Below, piece by piece: positions 25,099 to 33,089 of a stretch of 64,000 bases of DNA. The position numbers were made by a program, and so were the translations under genes. Origin of the DNA: an uncultured Oscillospiraceae bacterium (GTDB lineage: Bacteria; Bacillota; Clostridia; Oscillospirales; Oscillospiraceae); NCBI GenBank assembly GCA_910587285.1, contig CAJULM010000008.1:14480-78479 (forward strand), in the 5' to 3' direction. Each line of letters begins with the position of its first letter. Position 1 is the stretch's first letter. The notes under the pieces are model-generated. The model searched no databases and was not told the DNA's origin. It worked only from the letters and a program-made list of their open reading frames with translations.

Positions 25099-25902
25099 TT
25101 AACCGGCCGCCCCGTCCGGCCTGCTCAGCTTCAGCGTCCAGTACGCAAACGCCGTCTGTCCCACGCCCCACACGATGCACACCGCCAGCGCGGGCAGGAA
25201 GCCCCAGTTAAAGAACATCCCGCCCAGGGCAAATACTGTCCACAGGGCCATACACGTCCGGCACATGGCCTGATATGCCTTGAATGCGCACTGGCCGATG
25301 AGGGCACGCTCCGCCTCGTCACAGCTTTCGTACCATTTCTTCTGGAATTTGGTGTCATACACCGAGCCCCGCTTCTCCGGGTTGAGCTGTTTCGTCAGGT
25401 CCACCAGCTTCTGTTGAAGCACCATAGGGGCGAACAGACTCAACAGAAAGCCCGCCAGGCCGCCGAAGAACACGGGAGCCGGCATCATCCGCTCCGTCCC
25501 CGCGTTGCCCACGAACCCGGCAAACATCGCCGAGAGCAAAAAGAACGCCAGCACGGTGCATAGTCCAGTGATCCAGATGCACACCGACAGCCTGGCCTCG
25601 GCCTTGCCGCTCGCCGTTTCGTCCTCCCCGTCCCAGGCGGCCAGCTGCTTTTTCGCGCTGAAATAGATGGGCAGGCACACGGCGAATTCAATTACGGGCA
25701 GGGCGATGATCAGCCATGCCGCCACGCGGTTGGTGAAAAACAGCCCGGCGGCGGCCAGCACGTCCTCAAAGCCCTCCAGATTCAGAAACACCAGAGAAAA
25801 GCCCAAAACGCCGCCAAGGGCCAAGCTGAGCACCACGGTCAGGATGAACTTGGGCAGGGCCTTTTTATTCTCCTGCAGAGCGGTATTGTTATTGTTTTTC
25901 AT
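25099..25902 (-). CDS. DUF3169-like membrane protein
   Basis: 267 residues with about six membrane segments (two near 15-75, two near 105-165, two near the C-terminus). Layout and its position directly behind a small XRE regulator match DUF3169 proteins, whose function is unknown. The start overlaps the XRE gene by 14 bases, so the two are translationally coupled. Confidence 0.75.
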   Translation of the reverse strand: MKNNNNTALQENKKALPKFILTVVLSLALGGVLGFSLVFLNLEGFEDVLAAAGLFFTNRVAAWLIIALPVIEFAVCLPIYFSAKKQLAAWDGEDETASGKAEARLSVCIWITGLCTVLAFFLLSAMFAGFVGNAGTERMMPAPVFFGGLAGFLLSLFAPMVLQQKLVDLTKQLNPEKRGSVYDTKFQKKWYESCDEAERALIGQCAFKAYQAMCRTCMALWTVFALGGMFFNWGFLPALAVCIVWGVGQTAFAYWTLKLSRPDGAAG

Positions 25903-26104
25903 CGTTCTCCTCCTCCAGAATAAAGATGTCCTCCACCGTCACCCCGCAGATTTTTGCCAGGGTGAGGGCCAGCGTCACCGACGGGGAGTAATCCCCCCGC
26001 TCGATGAGGCTGATGGTCTGCCGGGACACCCCGGCCATGCGCCCCAGCTCCTGCTGGTTGACGCCCAGCGCCGCCCGGCGCTCCTTTAATCGGTTTTTCA
26101 GCAT
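25889..26104 (-). CDS. Small XRE-family repressor
   Basis: 71 residues, almost only a helix-turn-helix (LGVNQQELGRMAGVSRQTISLIERGD). Compact XRE proteins of this sort usually control their own operon with a membrane protein. It is the middle gene of three and the natural candidate to bind the three palindromes at 26322-26379. Confidence 0.9.
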   Translation of the reverse strand: MLKNRLKERRAALGVNQQELGRMAGVSRQTISLIERGDYSPSVTLALTLAKICGVTVEDIFILEEENDEKQ

Positions 26105-26121
26105 GGCCGCGCCCTCCTCCT

Positions 26122-26307
26122 CTACTCGGCGGCCTTGTCCTCGGAGAGAATGGAGCCCCAGAGCTGCTGGAGCAGGCTCTTTTCCCCGTTCATGCGCCCA
26201 TGAGCCTCCCGAATCCCATTACGTACCGCCCACTTGATGACAAAGTACAGCGCGGCCAATACAATCAGGGCCGTCCCGCCGCTGACATCCAATTCATTCC
26301 ATAACAT
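26122..26307 (-). CDS. Small single-span membrane protein
   Basis: 61 residues: one membrane helix (about 10-28, GGTALIVLAALYFVIKW) and a charged cytoplasmic tail. Ribosome site AGGAGGAA is correctly spaced. Function unknown. It is the first gene of the XRE/DUF3169 operon, so it may be part of the regulated envelope response. Confidence 0.7.
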   Translation of the reverse strand: MLWNELDVSGGTALIVLAALYFVIKWAVRNGIREAHGRMNGEKSLLQQLWGSILSEDKAAE

Positions 26308-26321
26308 CAGTAATTCCTCCT

Positions 26322-26379
26322 GACAGTTTTCTTTGTCGTTATGACAACTGTGTTTGTCTATTTGACAACTTTAATTGTC
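26322..26379 (-). promoter_or_regulatory. Three phased operators (GACAa-N6-TTGTC)
   Basis: Three 16-bp palindromes at 26322-26337, 26343-26358 and 26364-26379, each GACAA (GACAG in the first) - 6 bp - TTGTC. They repeat at exactly 21 bp, two helical turns, so all lie on one face of the DNA. They cover the first 58 bases of the predicted transcript. Confidence 0.85.
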
Positions 26380-26385
26380 AAACTG

Positions 26386-26414
26386 AGAATAGCACATCCT
26401 GTCGGAGCTGTCAA
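26386..26414 (-). promoter_or_regulatory. Promoter of the XRE/DUF3169 operon
   Basis: Minus-strand TTGACA (26409-26414), 17-bp spacer, TATTCT (26386-26391); start near 26379, inside the first operator. Confidence 0.75.
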
Positions 26415-26460
26415 GAGTGTTTCGCAAAAATTTCAAAAATGTAAAATTTATTCCGGGGGC

Positions 26461-26489
26461 TTGCCAGTGAGCGTCGAATTATGTAGAAT
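26461..26489 (+). promoter_or_regulatory. Promoter for the GH25/SLH gene
   Basis: TTGCCA (26461-26466), 17-bp spacer, TAGAAT (26484-26489). Confidence 0.6.
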
Positions 26490-26532
26490 GAACATAAATT
26501 CAACCATTCACCTCACCGGAAAAGGAGACCAC

Positions 26533-27996
26533 ATGAAAAAACGCATCGCCGTGCTTGCGCTGGCCGTTCTGCTGGCAGTCACCGTCAGCCCAGCAGCCCA
26601 AGCCGCCCCAGACCGGGGCTCCCCCTTCGCCGATCTGCAAGAGGACCACTGGTCCTATGAATACGTGGCCGGCCTGTATGAGCAGGGCGTGGTGAACGGC
26701 TATCCTGACGGGACCTTCCGCCCTGCGGGGAGCGTCACCTGGGGCGAATCCTTCAAGCTCATCCTGCTGGCCATTGGCTGCGAGGAGCCGGAGCGCGATC
26801 CCGAGCAGCATTGGGCCTATCCGTACATCCAGCTCGCCCTGGACAACCGTCTGGTCTATGTCTATGATGAGGAAACTCTGGACCAAGTGCCCACCCGGCT
26901 GAGCGTGGCCCGCATGGCGGCCCGGGCGCTGGACCTGACGGACATCTCCGGCGAGAGCCCCTACACTGACTGCTCCGACGGCTACGTGACGGAGCTGTTT
27001 GAGAAGGGGATTATGGACGGCTTCCTGGAGGACGACGGCAGCCGAACCTTCCGCCCGGAGGAGCCCATTTCCCGGGAACAGATCTGCGCCATCCTTCAGC
27101 GGATGATGGATGCGGATTTTACCCAGCGCCCCGGTATGTTCCAGTACAGCAACTACTGGCTGGATGAGCTGGAGGGCGTGCCCCTGTCCACCTTCACCCC
27201 CGAGCAGTTTGTGGAGGACGAGCGGGGCCGGCTGAGCTGGACCGGCGGGGGCTGGTACGCCCACGGCATCGACGTGTCCGGCCACAAGAGAGAGATCGAC
27301 TGGACGGCGGTGGCGGAGGACGGCATCGACTTCGCCATCGTCCGGGCGGGCAACCGCTTCTATGGCAAAAACGGCAGCGGAGCAGTGGCGGAGGACTCCT
27401 ATTTTGACGCCAATATGCAGGGGGCCATCGCCGCGGGGCTGGACGTGGGGGCCTACTTCTTTTCAAACGCCATCACTGTGGAGGAGGCGCTGGAGGAGGC
27501 CGACCTGCTGCTGTCCAAGCTGGAGCCATACCGGGAGTACGTCACCTACCCGGTGGTGTGCGACTGGGAGTACCTGGGAGGCAAGGAGTCCCGGGCCTAC
27601 GGCGTGGACGCCAAGGTGATCACCGAGTGCATCGCCGCCTTCTGCCAGCGGGTGGAGGAGGCGGGCTACCAGCCCATGGTCTACTTCAACAAGTACTGCG
27701 GCTATGTGAAGATGGACCTGAGCAAGCTCACCCGCTACCCCTTCTGGTACGCGGAATACACCGATTACGAGAATGTGCCCAGCTGCCGCTACGGCTTCCA
27801 GATGTGGCAGTACACCTCCAGCGGCCAGGTGGAGGGCATCCAGTCCGATGTGGATATGAACCTGTGCTTTGTGCCCTTCCCCCTGCCCGCCCAGCCCGAC
27901 CCGGCGCCGGAGGGGGAGCCCTCCCAATCCCCGTTGGACCCGGAGCCCACTCAGCTCCCGTTCCCGGAGACAGCTCCGCCTCTATATCCCGCGTGA
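26533..27996 (+). CDS. SLH-anchored GH25 lysozyme
   Basis: 487 residues. Signal peptide about 1-25 (cleaved after AAQAA), SLH repeats over about 30-200 (FADLQEDHWSYEYVAGLYEQ and two more), then a GH25 muramidase domain from about residue 235: HGIDVSGHKREIDW, FAIVRAGNRFYG, PVVCDWEY and GFQMWQYTSSG. GH25 enzymes hydrolyse the MurNAc-GlcNAc bond of peptidoglycan. The C-terminal 40 residues are Pro-rich (spacer-like). It should act on the cell's own wall, in remodelling or division, but defence against other bacteria is possible. Confidence 0.92.
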   Translation: MKKRIAVLALAVLLAVTVSPAAQAAPDRGSPFADLQEDHWSYEYVAGLYEQGVVNGYPDGTFRPAGSVTWGESFKLILLAIGCEEPERDPEQHWAYPYIQLALDNRLVYVYDEETLDQVPTRLSVARMAARALDLTDISGESPYTDCSDGYVTELFEKGIMDGFLEDDGSRTFRPEEPISREQICAILQRMMDADFTQRPGMFQYSNYWLDELEGVPLSTFTPEQFVEDERGRLSWTGGGWYAHGIDVSGHKREIDWTAVAEDGIDFAIVRAGNRFYGKNGSGAVAEDSYFDANMQGAIAAGLDVGAYFFSNAITVEEALEEADLLLSKLEPYREYVTYPVVCDWEYLGGKESRAYGVDAKVITECIAAFCQRVEEAGYQPMVYFNKYCGYVKMDLSKLTRYPFWYAEYTDYENVPSCRYGFQMWQYTSSGQVEGIQSDVDMNLCFVPFPLPAQPDPAPEGEPSQSPLDPEPTQLPFPETAPPLYPA

Positions 27997-27999
27997 GAA

Positions 28000-28032
28000 A
28001 CGCCCCTCCCCCAAGCAGGGGAGGGGCGTTTT
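28000..28032. terminator. Bidirectional terminator between convergent genes
   Basis: 12-bp stem ACGCCCCTCCCC / GGGGAGGGGCGT, then TTTTCT on the plus strand. Confidence 0.85.
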
Positions 28033-28953
28033 CTATCCGATAAATTCATGCAGCAGGGAGTCCGGCGGTACCAGGGCGGGGTCGATGGGCTGGAACCGGT
28101 CCAGGGCGCGGACCAGCTCCAGCAGCTCGCCCCGGCGCTGGTTTTCCCGGGGCACCGCCGCCATGAGGGGCTTGGCGTAGCTGGCCATCACCGAGGCCTC
28201 GTAGGCCAGGGCGGTGTCGAATTTGATGTGGGCGGTGTCCCGGTAGGGGGAGATGTACAGCTTTTCTCCCCGGCGCACGTTGGTCCACATATCCAGCGTG
28301 CCGCTCACGTCGGTGCCTCGAAAATTGTAGTCCCGCACCGCTCGCCGGGTGAGACGCAGCCAGGTGCGCTTGAACACCACATGGTCCTGCTCGTCCACAA
28401 CGTCGCTCCTGGCGGAGATGTACAGCCGGGTGGCGTCCGGGTGGCGGCTGGTGAGCTGGGTGTTGAGCGCGTGGATGCCCTCGAAAATGGCCACCTCGTC
28501 CCGCCCCAGCTTGAGGGGGGTGCCCCGGCTGTCGTTGCGCATCTGCCGGGCGAACTCGAACCGGGGCACTAAGATCCACTCCCCGCGGGTGAGCTTTTCA
28601 AAATGCTGGTCCAGCAGCTTCAGGTCCATCATCTCTGGGGACTCGTAGTCGATGGCGCCGTCCGGGGTGCGGGGGAGGACGGCGGGGTCCTGGGTGACGA
28701 AATAGTCGTCCATGGACACCGGATGGGTGCGCACCCCCCGGCGTTCCAGCTCCCGACTGAGCTTTTCCGCCGTGGTGGTCTTGCCGGATCCCGAGGGACC
28801 GGACAGCAGCACGACAGGGCTTTTTTTCAAGTTGGCGCAGATCTGTTCGGCGGCCCGGGCGATCTTGTCCTGATAGCCCTGGTCGCACGCCTCCATAAAT
28901 CCCACGGGGTCGCGCCGGACGGCAGCGTTGATTTCGGTGAGCCTGTAGGCCAT
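28033..28953 (-). CDS. Uridine kinase-like nucleoside kinase
   Basis: 306 residues. P-loop SGPSGSGKTT near residue 55, SMDDYF (the uridine-kinase/phosphoribulokinase substrate motif), and IFEGIHALN. This is the clostridial kinase family with a short N-terminal extension before the P-loop, fitting phosphorylation of a nucleoside or similar small molecule; exact substrate unknown. ATG 28953 has GGAGGC upstream. Confidence 0.85.
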   Translation of the reverse strand: MAYRLTEINAAVRRDPVGFMEACDQGYQDKIARAAEQICANLKKSPVVLLSGPSGSGKTTTAEKLSRELERRGVRTHPVSMDDYFVTQDPAVLPRTPDGAIDYESPEMMDLKLLDQHFEKLTRGEWILVPRFEFARQMRNDSRGTPLKLGRDEVAIFEGIHALNTQLTSRHPDATRLYISARSDVVDEQDHVVFKRTWLRLTRRAVRDYNFRGTDVSGTLDMWTNVRRGEKLYISPYRDTAHIKFDTALAYEASVMASYAKPLMAAVPRENQRRGELLELVRALDRFQPIDPALVPPDSLLHEFIG

Positions 28954-29020
28954 ATTGCGCCTCCTTTAAAAAAGCTTTGAAGATGTGAAAAAAACGGGCG
29001 AAAGTGCATCGGTTCGGCGG

Positions 29021-29049
29021 TGGATTCTTTGCCCCGCCGACGGTATAAT
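29021..29049 (+). promoter_or_regulatory. Possible promoter for the XRE gene
   Basis: TATAAT (29044-29049) with a weak -35 TGGATT at 17-bp spacing. Confidence 0.4.
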
Positions 29050-29081
29050 GAGGGGGTAATCAACGAAAGGAGCGAGTGAAA

Positions 29082-29537
29082 ATGAGTTTAGGAAACAGTT
29101 TGTGGAGTGCCCGTAAGAAATGCGGTCTGTCCCAGGAGGAGGTGGCGGAAAAGCTGGGGGTGAGCCGCCAGACCATCTCCAAGTGGGAGACGGACGAGAC
29201 CCTGCCCGACATCCGCCAGTCCAAGCGGCTGGCCGCGCTGTACCGGGTGACGCTGGACGAGCTCATCGACTTTGACCTGGACGTGCAGGAGGTGCAGCAG
29301 GCCATTGAGCGCACCAGCGACGCGGTGACGGAGAAAATCGACTGGACCGCCGCCTGGGGAAAGAAGTACCCCATCCTGGTGGCATACCAGGAGCAGGTGG
29401 ACCCAGCGCCCTATGCCCAGGGGCTGGTCGAGCTGCTGGACCGGCTTAAAAAGGAGTACAGTTACAGCGAGCTGGATGCAATGCTGGTGCTTAAGGACAT
29501 CTTGGCCAAGGTGTGGCAGGCCCGGAAGAAGGGGTGA
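29082..29537 (+). CDS. XRE-family transcriptional regulator
   Basis: 151 residues: N-terminal helix-turn-helix (GLSQEEVAEKLGVSRQTISKWETDE) plus a helical C-terminal half. The ATG at 29082 is favoured over GTG 29076 by the AAAGGAG nine bases upstream. Its 3' end overlaps the convergent gene 29491-30096 by 47 bases. Target unknown. Confidence 0.85.
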   Translation: MSLGNSLWSARKKCGLSQEEVAEKLGVSRQTISKWETDETLPDIRQSKRLAALYRVTLDELIDFDLDVQEVQQAIERTSDAVTEKIDWTAAWGKKYPILVAYQEQVDPAPYAQGLVELLDRLKKEYSYSELDAMLVLKDILAKVWQARKKG

Positions 29538-30096
29538 GGCACTTTGCCTGGGCCCAGGCGCGGGCGAAGTACCGCTTCATAAAGGCCCTCTGGGCCGGGT
29601 CGCCGGAGTAGAACTGGTCCCGCCGGATGACCTCGGCGATGAGCTGAGTGAGCTCCTCCTGCCGCTGGGGCGGCTGAGCGCTGTACCGTAGCACCTTCAG
29701 CCGCCCCGCCGCCTCGTGTTCCAGCAGAGCTGCGTACACATCGGGGACATACTGCGCCTCCACGGGGGTGTCCCCTTCTGCGTAAAACAGGCTTTCGCGC
29801 CCCTCCGCCGCCCGGGCGCCTTCCCTGGGGGCGCGGTAGAGCCAGCCGGAGACGCCGTCATAAAACGCCCGAAGCTGGTCGGGGAACTGTTCCTCATAGA
29901 TGGCCGTGCCGTCTTCCACCCGGCCGGTGACGTGCTTGACGGAGGATCCGGTGCGCTCCTCGTCCCAGATGTAGAACAGGGCGTAGGGCACGCAGTCGGT
30001 GAGGTAGACCACCCGCGTGTCCGTGCCGTGGAGGGTGGAACGGGCCTCCAGGACCGCAATCCCCGCCGTGGCGGAGCCGTGGTAGAGATATTCCAT
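29491..30096 (-). CDS. Hypothetical protein, possible ADP-ribosyltransferase-like fold
   Basis: 201 residues. The N-terminus MEYLYHGSATAGI followed by STLHGTDTRVVYLTD has the Y-H-G-[ST] and later beta-strand pattern of small ADP-ribosyltransferase-type folds, but no catalytic Glu motif was recognised, so this is tentative. It starts 13 bases after mutL's far end on the same strand direction as the mutL operon, and its last 47 bases overlap the convergent XRE gene. Confidence 0.6.
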   Translation of the reverse strand: MEYLYHGSATAGIAVLEARSTLHGTDTRVVYLTDCVPYALFYIWDEERTGSSVKHVTGRVEDGTAIYEEQFPDQLRAFYDGVSGWLYRAPREGARAAEGRESLFYAEGDTPVEAQYVPDVYAALLEHEAAGRLKVLRYSAQPPQRQEELTQLIAEVIRRDQFYSGDPAQRAFMKRYFARAWAQAKCLTPSSGPATPWPRCP

Positions 30097-30108
30097 AAGA
30101 CCTCCTGA

Positions 30109-32097
30109 TTATGTCCGCTTAAACTGCTTTTCCAGCTGATTTTTGGTCAGCTCAATGGCCACCGGCCGGCCGTGGGGGCAGTATTTTACTTCCCCGGACA
30201 GAACCATGCGGGCCACTGCCTCCAGCTCCTCCGCCCCGCTGCGCCAGCCGCCCTTGATGGCCGCCTTGCAGGCCATGGTGTGCAGCAGCTCGTCCCGGGC
30301 GGCGGAGGGGTCGGCGGTGCCGGTCAGCCGTAGCCGCCGGGCCAGCTCCAGCAGGGCGCTTTCGATGTCCCCGGCGTCCAGGTAGTCCGGCGAGCAGCGC
30401 ACCGCCAGCGCGGTGGAGCCGAACTCCTCCACCTGGAAGCCGAACTGGGCCAGCAGCTCCCCCTGGCTCAGCAGGAGCTCCAGCTCCTCCGGAGTGGGGG
30501 AGAGGGTGACGGGGGTTAAAAGCTCCTGCACCATAGGCTGGTAGTCCGCCGCCTTGAGCCGGTCAAAATTGGCCCGCTCATGGGCGGCGTGCTTGTCGAT
30601 GAGCAGAACCCGGTCCCCCTGCTCCACCAGCACATAGGTGTGGAACAGCTCCCCCCGGACCACCCAGGGCTCTTCCTGTGGAGCGGGCTCCGGCTGGGGC
30701 GGCGGGCTGGGAGGGACGGGGGCGGGCTTTGACTGGGGCGGCGGTTCAGGCTGAGTCCGCTGGGCTGGGGCTTCCGCCTCCATTGGGCGGGGTTTGGCCT
30801 GCTGGACAGGGGGCGCTTTTTCCACCGGAGGCGGAGACAGCTTCTCCGGCAGGGGCTCCACCCACTGGAAGGGGGAGTCCTTCTTTTTTTGCGCCGCCGG
30901 GGGCGGGGCCGCAGTCTTAGCCGCCGGCGGCGGGGCGGGCTCAGGCTGCTTTCCCGGCGGAAAGCCCGGCATGGGCTGGAACCGGGCGGCGGGCATGAAC
31001 TGGGTCCCCGCCTGCCCCTTTCCTCCGTCGTGGAGGGGCAGGGCGGTCTGCCGGGCGGTCACGGCGTCCTCTCCCTTCACCCCGGGCAGCACCGCCTGGG
31101 GGCGGGTGTGGTCCCGGTCCAGGGCGGAGAGCACCGCGTAGTACACGGTGGAGAACACCGCCTGCTCCCGCTGGAACTTCACCTCGGTTTTGGTGGGGTG
31201 GACGTTCACGTCCACCTCGCTGGGGCGCACGGTGAGGTGGATGACGCAGCCGGGAAATTTGCCCACCATCTTTTGGTTTTTGTAGGCCTCCTCCACCGCA
31301 GCGGTCATAAGCCTGCTTTTGATATACCGGCCGTTGACGAAAAAGTGCTGATAGCTCCTGCTGCCGCGGCAGCAGGTGGGCAGGGAGGCGAAGCCCTCCG
31401 CGGCCATCCCCTCGCCCGACCCCTTCACGGGGAGAAGGCCAAGGGCGATGTCCCGGCCCATGACGGCGTAGACGGCGCTTTTGAGCTGGCCGTCGCCGGG
31501 GGTGAGCAGCTCCTGCCTGCCATCCCGGATGAATTTGACGCTCAGTTCCGGGTGGGACAGGGCGGTGCGCTGGACCACGGCAAACACCGCCGCCCCCTCG
31601 GCGGCGTCCTTTTTCATAAACTTCAGCCGGGCGGGGGTGTTGAAAAACAGCTCCCGCACGGTCATGGCGGCGCCCTTGGGGCAGCCTGCCTCCTCCTGCC
31701 CAGTGACCACTCCCGCCTCCACGGTGAGGAGCGTGCCCAGCGCCTGGCCCTGGGTGCGGGTGAGCAGCTCCATTCGGGCCACGGCGGAGATGGCCGCCAG
31801 CGCCTCCCCGCGAAAGCCCAGGGTGCCGATGGCCTCCAAATCCCGCTCAGTGGCGATTTTGGAGGTGGCGTGGCGCAGGAAGGCGGTGGCGGCCTGGTCG
31901 GCGGGGATGCCGCAGCCGTTGTCCGTCACCCGGATGAGGGACATCCCTCCGTGGGAAATCTCCACCGTGACAGCGCTGGCCCCGGCGTCAATGGCGTTTT
32001 CCAGCAGCTCCTTCACCACGCTGGCGGGGCGCTCCACCACCTCGCCGGCGGCGATCAGGTCGGCCACGTGGGGGTCTAATTGTTTAATTACCGCCAT
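30109..32097 (-). CDS. mutL: DNA mismatch repair protein MutL
   Basis: 662 residues. GHKL ATPase blocks ENAIDAGA, DNGCGI and TLGFRGEAL are in the first 110 residues. A long Pro/Ala-rich linker (about 340-465) joins the C-terminal dimerisation/endonuclease domain, which has DKHAAHERANFD in place of the usual DQHAAHER and the zinc-site motif CPHGRPV near the end. It couples MutS mismatch recognition to strand nicking. The start at 32097 lies one base after the dtd stop. No mutS is in the window. Confidence 0.96.
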   Translation of the reverse strand: MAVIKQLDPHVADLIAAGEVVERPASVVKELLENAIDAGASAVTVEISHGGMSLIRVTDNGCGIPADQAATAFLRHATSKIATERDLEAIGTLGFRGEALAAISAVARMELLTRTQGQALGTLLTVEAGVVTGQEEAGCPKGAAMTVRELFFNTPARLKFMKKDAAEGAAVFAVVQRTALSHPELSVKFIRDGRQELLTPGDGQLKSAVYAVMGRDIALGLLPVKGSGEGMAAEGFASLPTCCRGSRSYQHFFVNGRYIKSRLMTAAVEEAYKNQKMVGKFPGCVIHLTVRPSEVDVNVHPTKTEVKFQREQAVFSTVYYAVLSALDRDHTRPQAVLPGVKGEDAVTARQTALPLHDGGKGQAGTQFMPAARFQPMPGFPPGKQPEPAPPPAAKTAAPPPAAQKKKDSPFQWVEPLPEKLSPPPVEKAPPVQQAKPRPMEAEAPAQRTQPEPPPQSKPAPVPPSPPPQPEPAPQEEPWVVRGELFHTYVLVEQGDRVLLIDKHAAHERANFDRLKAADYQPMVQELLTPVTLSPTPEELELLLSQGELLAQFGFQVEEFGSTALAVRCSPDYLDAGDIESALLELARRLRLTGTADPSAARDELLHTMACKAAIKGGWRSGAEELEAVARMVLSGEVKYCPHGRPVAIELTKNQLEKQFKRT

Positions 32098-32098
32098 A

Positions 32099-32533
32099 TT
32101 ATACCTCGAGTAATATAGTGATAGGTCCGTCATTCTGGGAGAACACCTGCATCTCGGCGGCGAACTCCCCGTGCTCCACCTGGAACCCCTTCTCCCGGCA
32201 GGCGGACATGAACCGCTCGTAGAGGGGGACGGCCAGGTCGGGCTTGGCCGCGTGGGAGAACCCTGGGCGACGGGAGGAGGTGTCGGCGTACAGGGTGAAC
32301 TGGCTCACCACCAGCAGCGCGCCCCCCACTGCGGCCAGGTTCAGGTTCATCTTTCCGTTCTCATCGTCAAAAATGCGCAGGCCGCACACCTTGTCCGCCA
32401 GCTTGTCGGCGGTGGCCTGCGTGTCCTCCGGGCCCACCCCCAGCAGCACCAGCAGACCCTGGTCGATGGCTCCGTTTATCTTATCGTCAATCTCCACCCG
32501 GGCGTTTTTTACCCGCGTCACAACTGCCTTCAT
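32099..32533 (-). CDS. dtd: D-aminoacyl-tRNA deacylase
   Basis: 144 residues, full length. DTD hydrolyses D-aminoacyl-tRNAs and glycyl-tRNA-Ala. The signature SQFTLYAD and the C-terminal NDGPITILLEV (the Gly-Pro substrate-selecting motif) are present. It directly precedes mutL. Confidence 0.96.
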   Translation of the reverse strand: MKAVVTRVKNARVEIDDKINGAIDQGLLVLLGVGPEDTQATADKLADKVCGLRIFDDENGKMNLNLAAVGGALLVVSQFTLYADTSSRRPGFSHAAKPDLAVPLYERFMSACREKGFQVEHGEFAAEMQVFSQNDGPITILLEV

Positions 32534-32576
32534 GGCGAGCCCTCCTTGTTTCCCTCACAGAAATGGTAAAATTTTC

Positions 32577-33032
32577 CTAACTGCATCTCCCGCCGGAACG
32601 CGCAGTTCCGGGCCACGTAGGCATCCAGCCCTGGTCCTGGGGGGTGTACGGTTCAGGGAATTCCTTCAGGCCGGGGAACTCCCGGCGGCGCTGTTCCATC
32701 ATCACCCGCTCGTCCTCGGCGGTGTGCCGCCCGTGCTCCGCTACCAGCACCGGGGCCTTTCGGTGTTTGGACATCGCCGCCGCCTCGTAGTCCATGGCGT
32801 ACCAGCGATAGCCCCCGATGCGTGAAACGACATGGCCGTATTCGAGCGCCCATTCGGGAGGCGGCTGCTGCCCGTGGGCCTGGTCAAACGCCGCAGAATC
32901 CATCCCCATCGCGGCCCACACTTCTATCAGGGATGCCCGCTGCTTTTCCTCCTGCTGGAACTCCCGGACATAGGAGCGTGCACACAGGTCGGGCCGGTCT
33001 GTGAAGACGTGGAGGATATTTTGGAACAGCAT
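32577..33032 (-). CDS. Hypothetical protein
   Basis: 151 residues, soluble, rich in charged and aromatic residues, not recognised. No membrane segment or clear motif. The start at 33032 has GGAGGGG nine bases upstream; the reading from 33086 adds 18 unlikely residues. It lies between mnmE and dtd on the same strand and may be carried on their transcript. Confidence 0.6.
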   Translation of the reverse strand: MLFQNILHVFTDRPDLCARSYVREFQQEEKQRASLIEVWAAMGMDSAAFDQAHGQQPPPEWALEYGHVVSRIGGYRWYAMDYEAAAMSKHRKAPVLVAEHGRHTAEDERVMMEQRRREFPGLKEFPEPYTPQDQGWMPTWPGTARSGGRCS

Positions 33033-33089
33033 CACGGAGAACCCCTCCTTTTTGGCTATTATACACCGCCAAGGGGTCCCTGTCATGCT

